Positions 14,699 to 14,825 of a stretch of 14,825 bases of DNA are shown in pieces. Source of the DNA: Hyphomicrobiales bacterium (lineage in GTDB: Bacteria > Pseudomonadota > Alphaproteobacteria > Rhizobiales > Aestuariivirgaceae); NCBI GenBank assembly GCA_026987255.1, contig JALSNA010000158.1, positions 1 to 14,825 of the forward strand, given 5' to 3'. Every line of letters begins with the position of its first letter. The stretch's first letter is position 1. The position numbers and the translations under genes are program-made. A model generated the notes under the pieces. That model saw nothing but the letters and a program-made list of their open reading frames with translations, did not search any database and was not told where the DNA came from.

Positions 14699-14825
14699 TT
14701 ACTCGATGATCTCGCTGACCACGCCGGCGCCGACGGTGCGGCCGCCTTCGCGGATGGCGAAGCGCAGGCGGTCTTCCATGGCGATGGGCGCAATGAGCTT
14801 GACCTCGAAGGTCACGTTGTCGCCC
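14699..14825 (-). CDS. tuf: Elongation factor Tu, C-terminal end only
   Basis: The last 41 codons plus TAA; the rest lies beyond the right edge. The visible protein, starting [20 protein letters not shown] and ending in VVSEIIE, is the end of the third beta-barrel domain of EF-Tu, which delivers aminoacyl-tRNA to the ribosome. Family match is unmistakable. It leads into tRNA-Trp and secE in the usual order. Nothing unusual is visible in the fragment. Confidence 0.97.
   Translation of the reverse strand, partial: GDNVTFEVKLIAPIAMEDRLRFAIREGGRTVGAGVVSEIIE

Overview
The window is the classic bacterial gene cluster tuf - trpT (tRNA-Trp) - secE - nusG - rplK - rplA - rplJ - rplL - rpoB - rpoC. 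All of it is on the minus strand, so transcription runs from right to left. RpoB and RpoC sequence style points to an alphaproteobacterium: the RpoC N terminus, and an RpoB rifampicin region with [14 protein letters not shown] and LSALGPGG. The GC-rich core with strong avoidance of some codons and a palindromic intergenic repeat of the type common in that class agree with this. Genus and order cannot be fixed from the sequence.

Right end (about 10.7-14.8 kb): the 3' end of tuf, tRNA-Trp, the SecE translocase subunit, the NusG elongation factor and the ribosomal stalk and L1 proteins. Every regulatory gap holds recognisable RNA structure: a terminator-like hairpin with a U-tract ahead of secE, a branched leader ahead of rplK (possible L1 target), a 395-base leader ahead of rplJ (likely L10-L12 target), and strong hairpins without U-tracts between rplJ/rplL, rplL/rpoB (two) and rpoB/rpoC. 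The last group would suit RNA processing or differential stability rather than simple termination.

Middle (2.2-10.7 kb): rpoB and rpoC, full length with all catalytic and zinc-binding residues present. RpoC carries an Ala/Glu/Lys-rich C-terminal tail ending in a Pro/Glu segment. A clean Rho-independent terminator follows rpoC by six bases and closes the operon.

Left end (1-2.18 kb): base composition drops sharply. After a GC-rich palindromic intergenic repeat there is a promoter-like site, a 36-residue single-pass membrane ORF, a 432-residue protein with three membrane segments, a duplicated FD..G.P..Y / D..TG....P.TR module, a coiled coil and an LPP20-like C-terminal region, and then, overlapping by four bases, a secreted FlgO/CsgG-like protein that runs off the left edge. 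This small accessory operon is the least explained part of the window. It sits where many alphaproteobacteria carry rpsL-rpsG-fusA.
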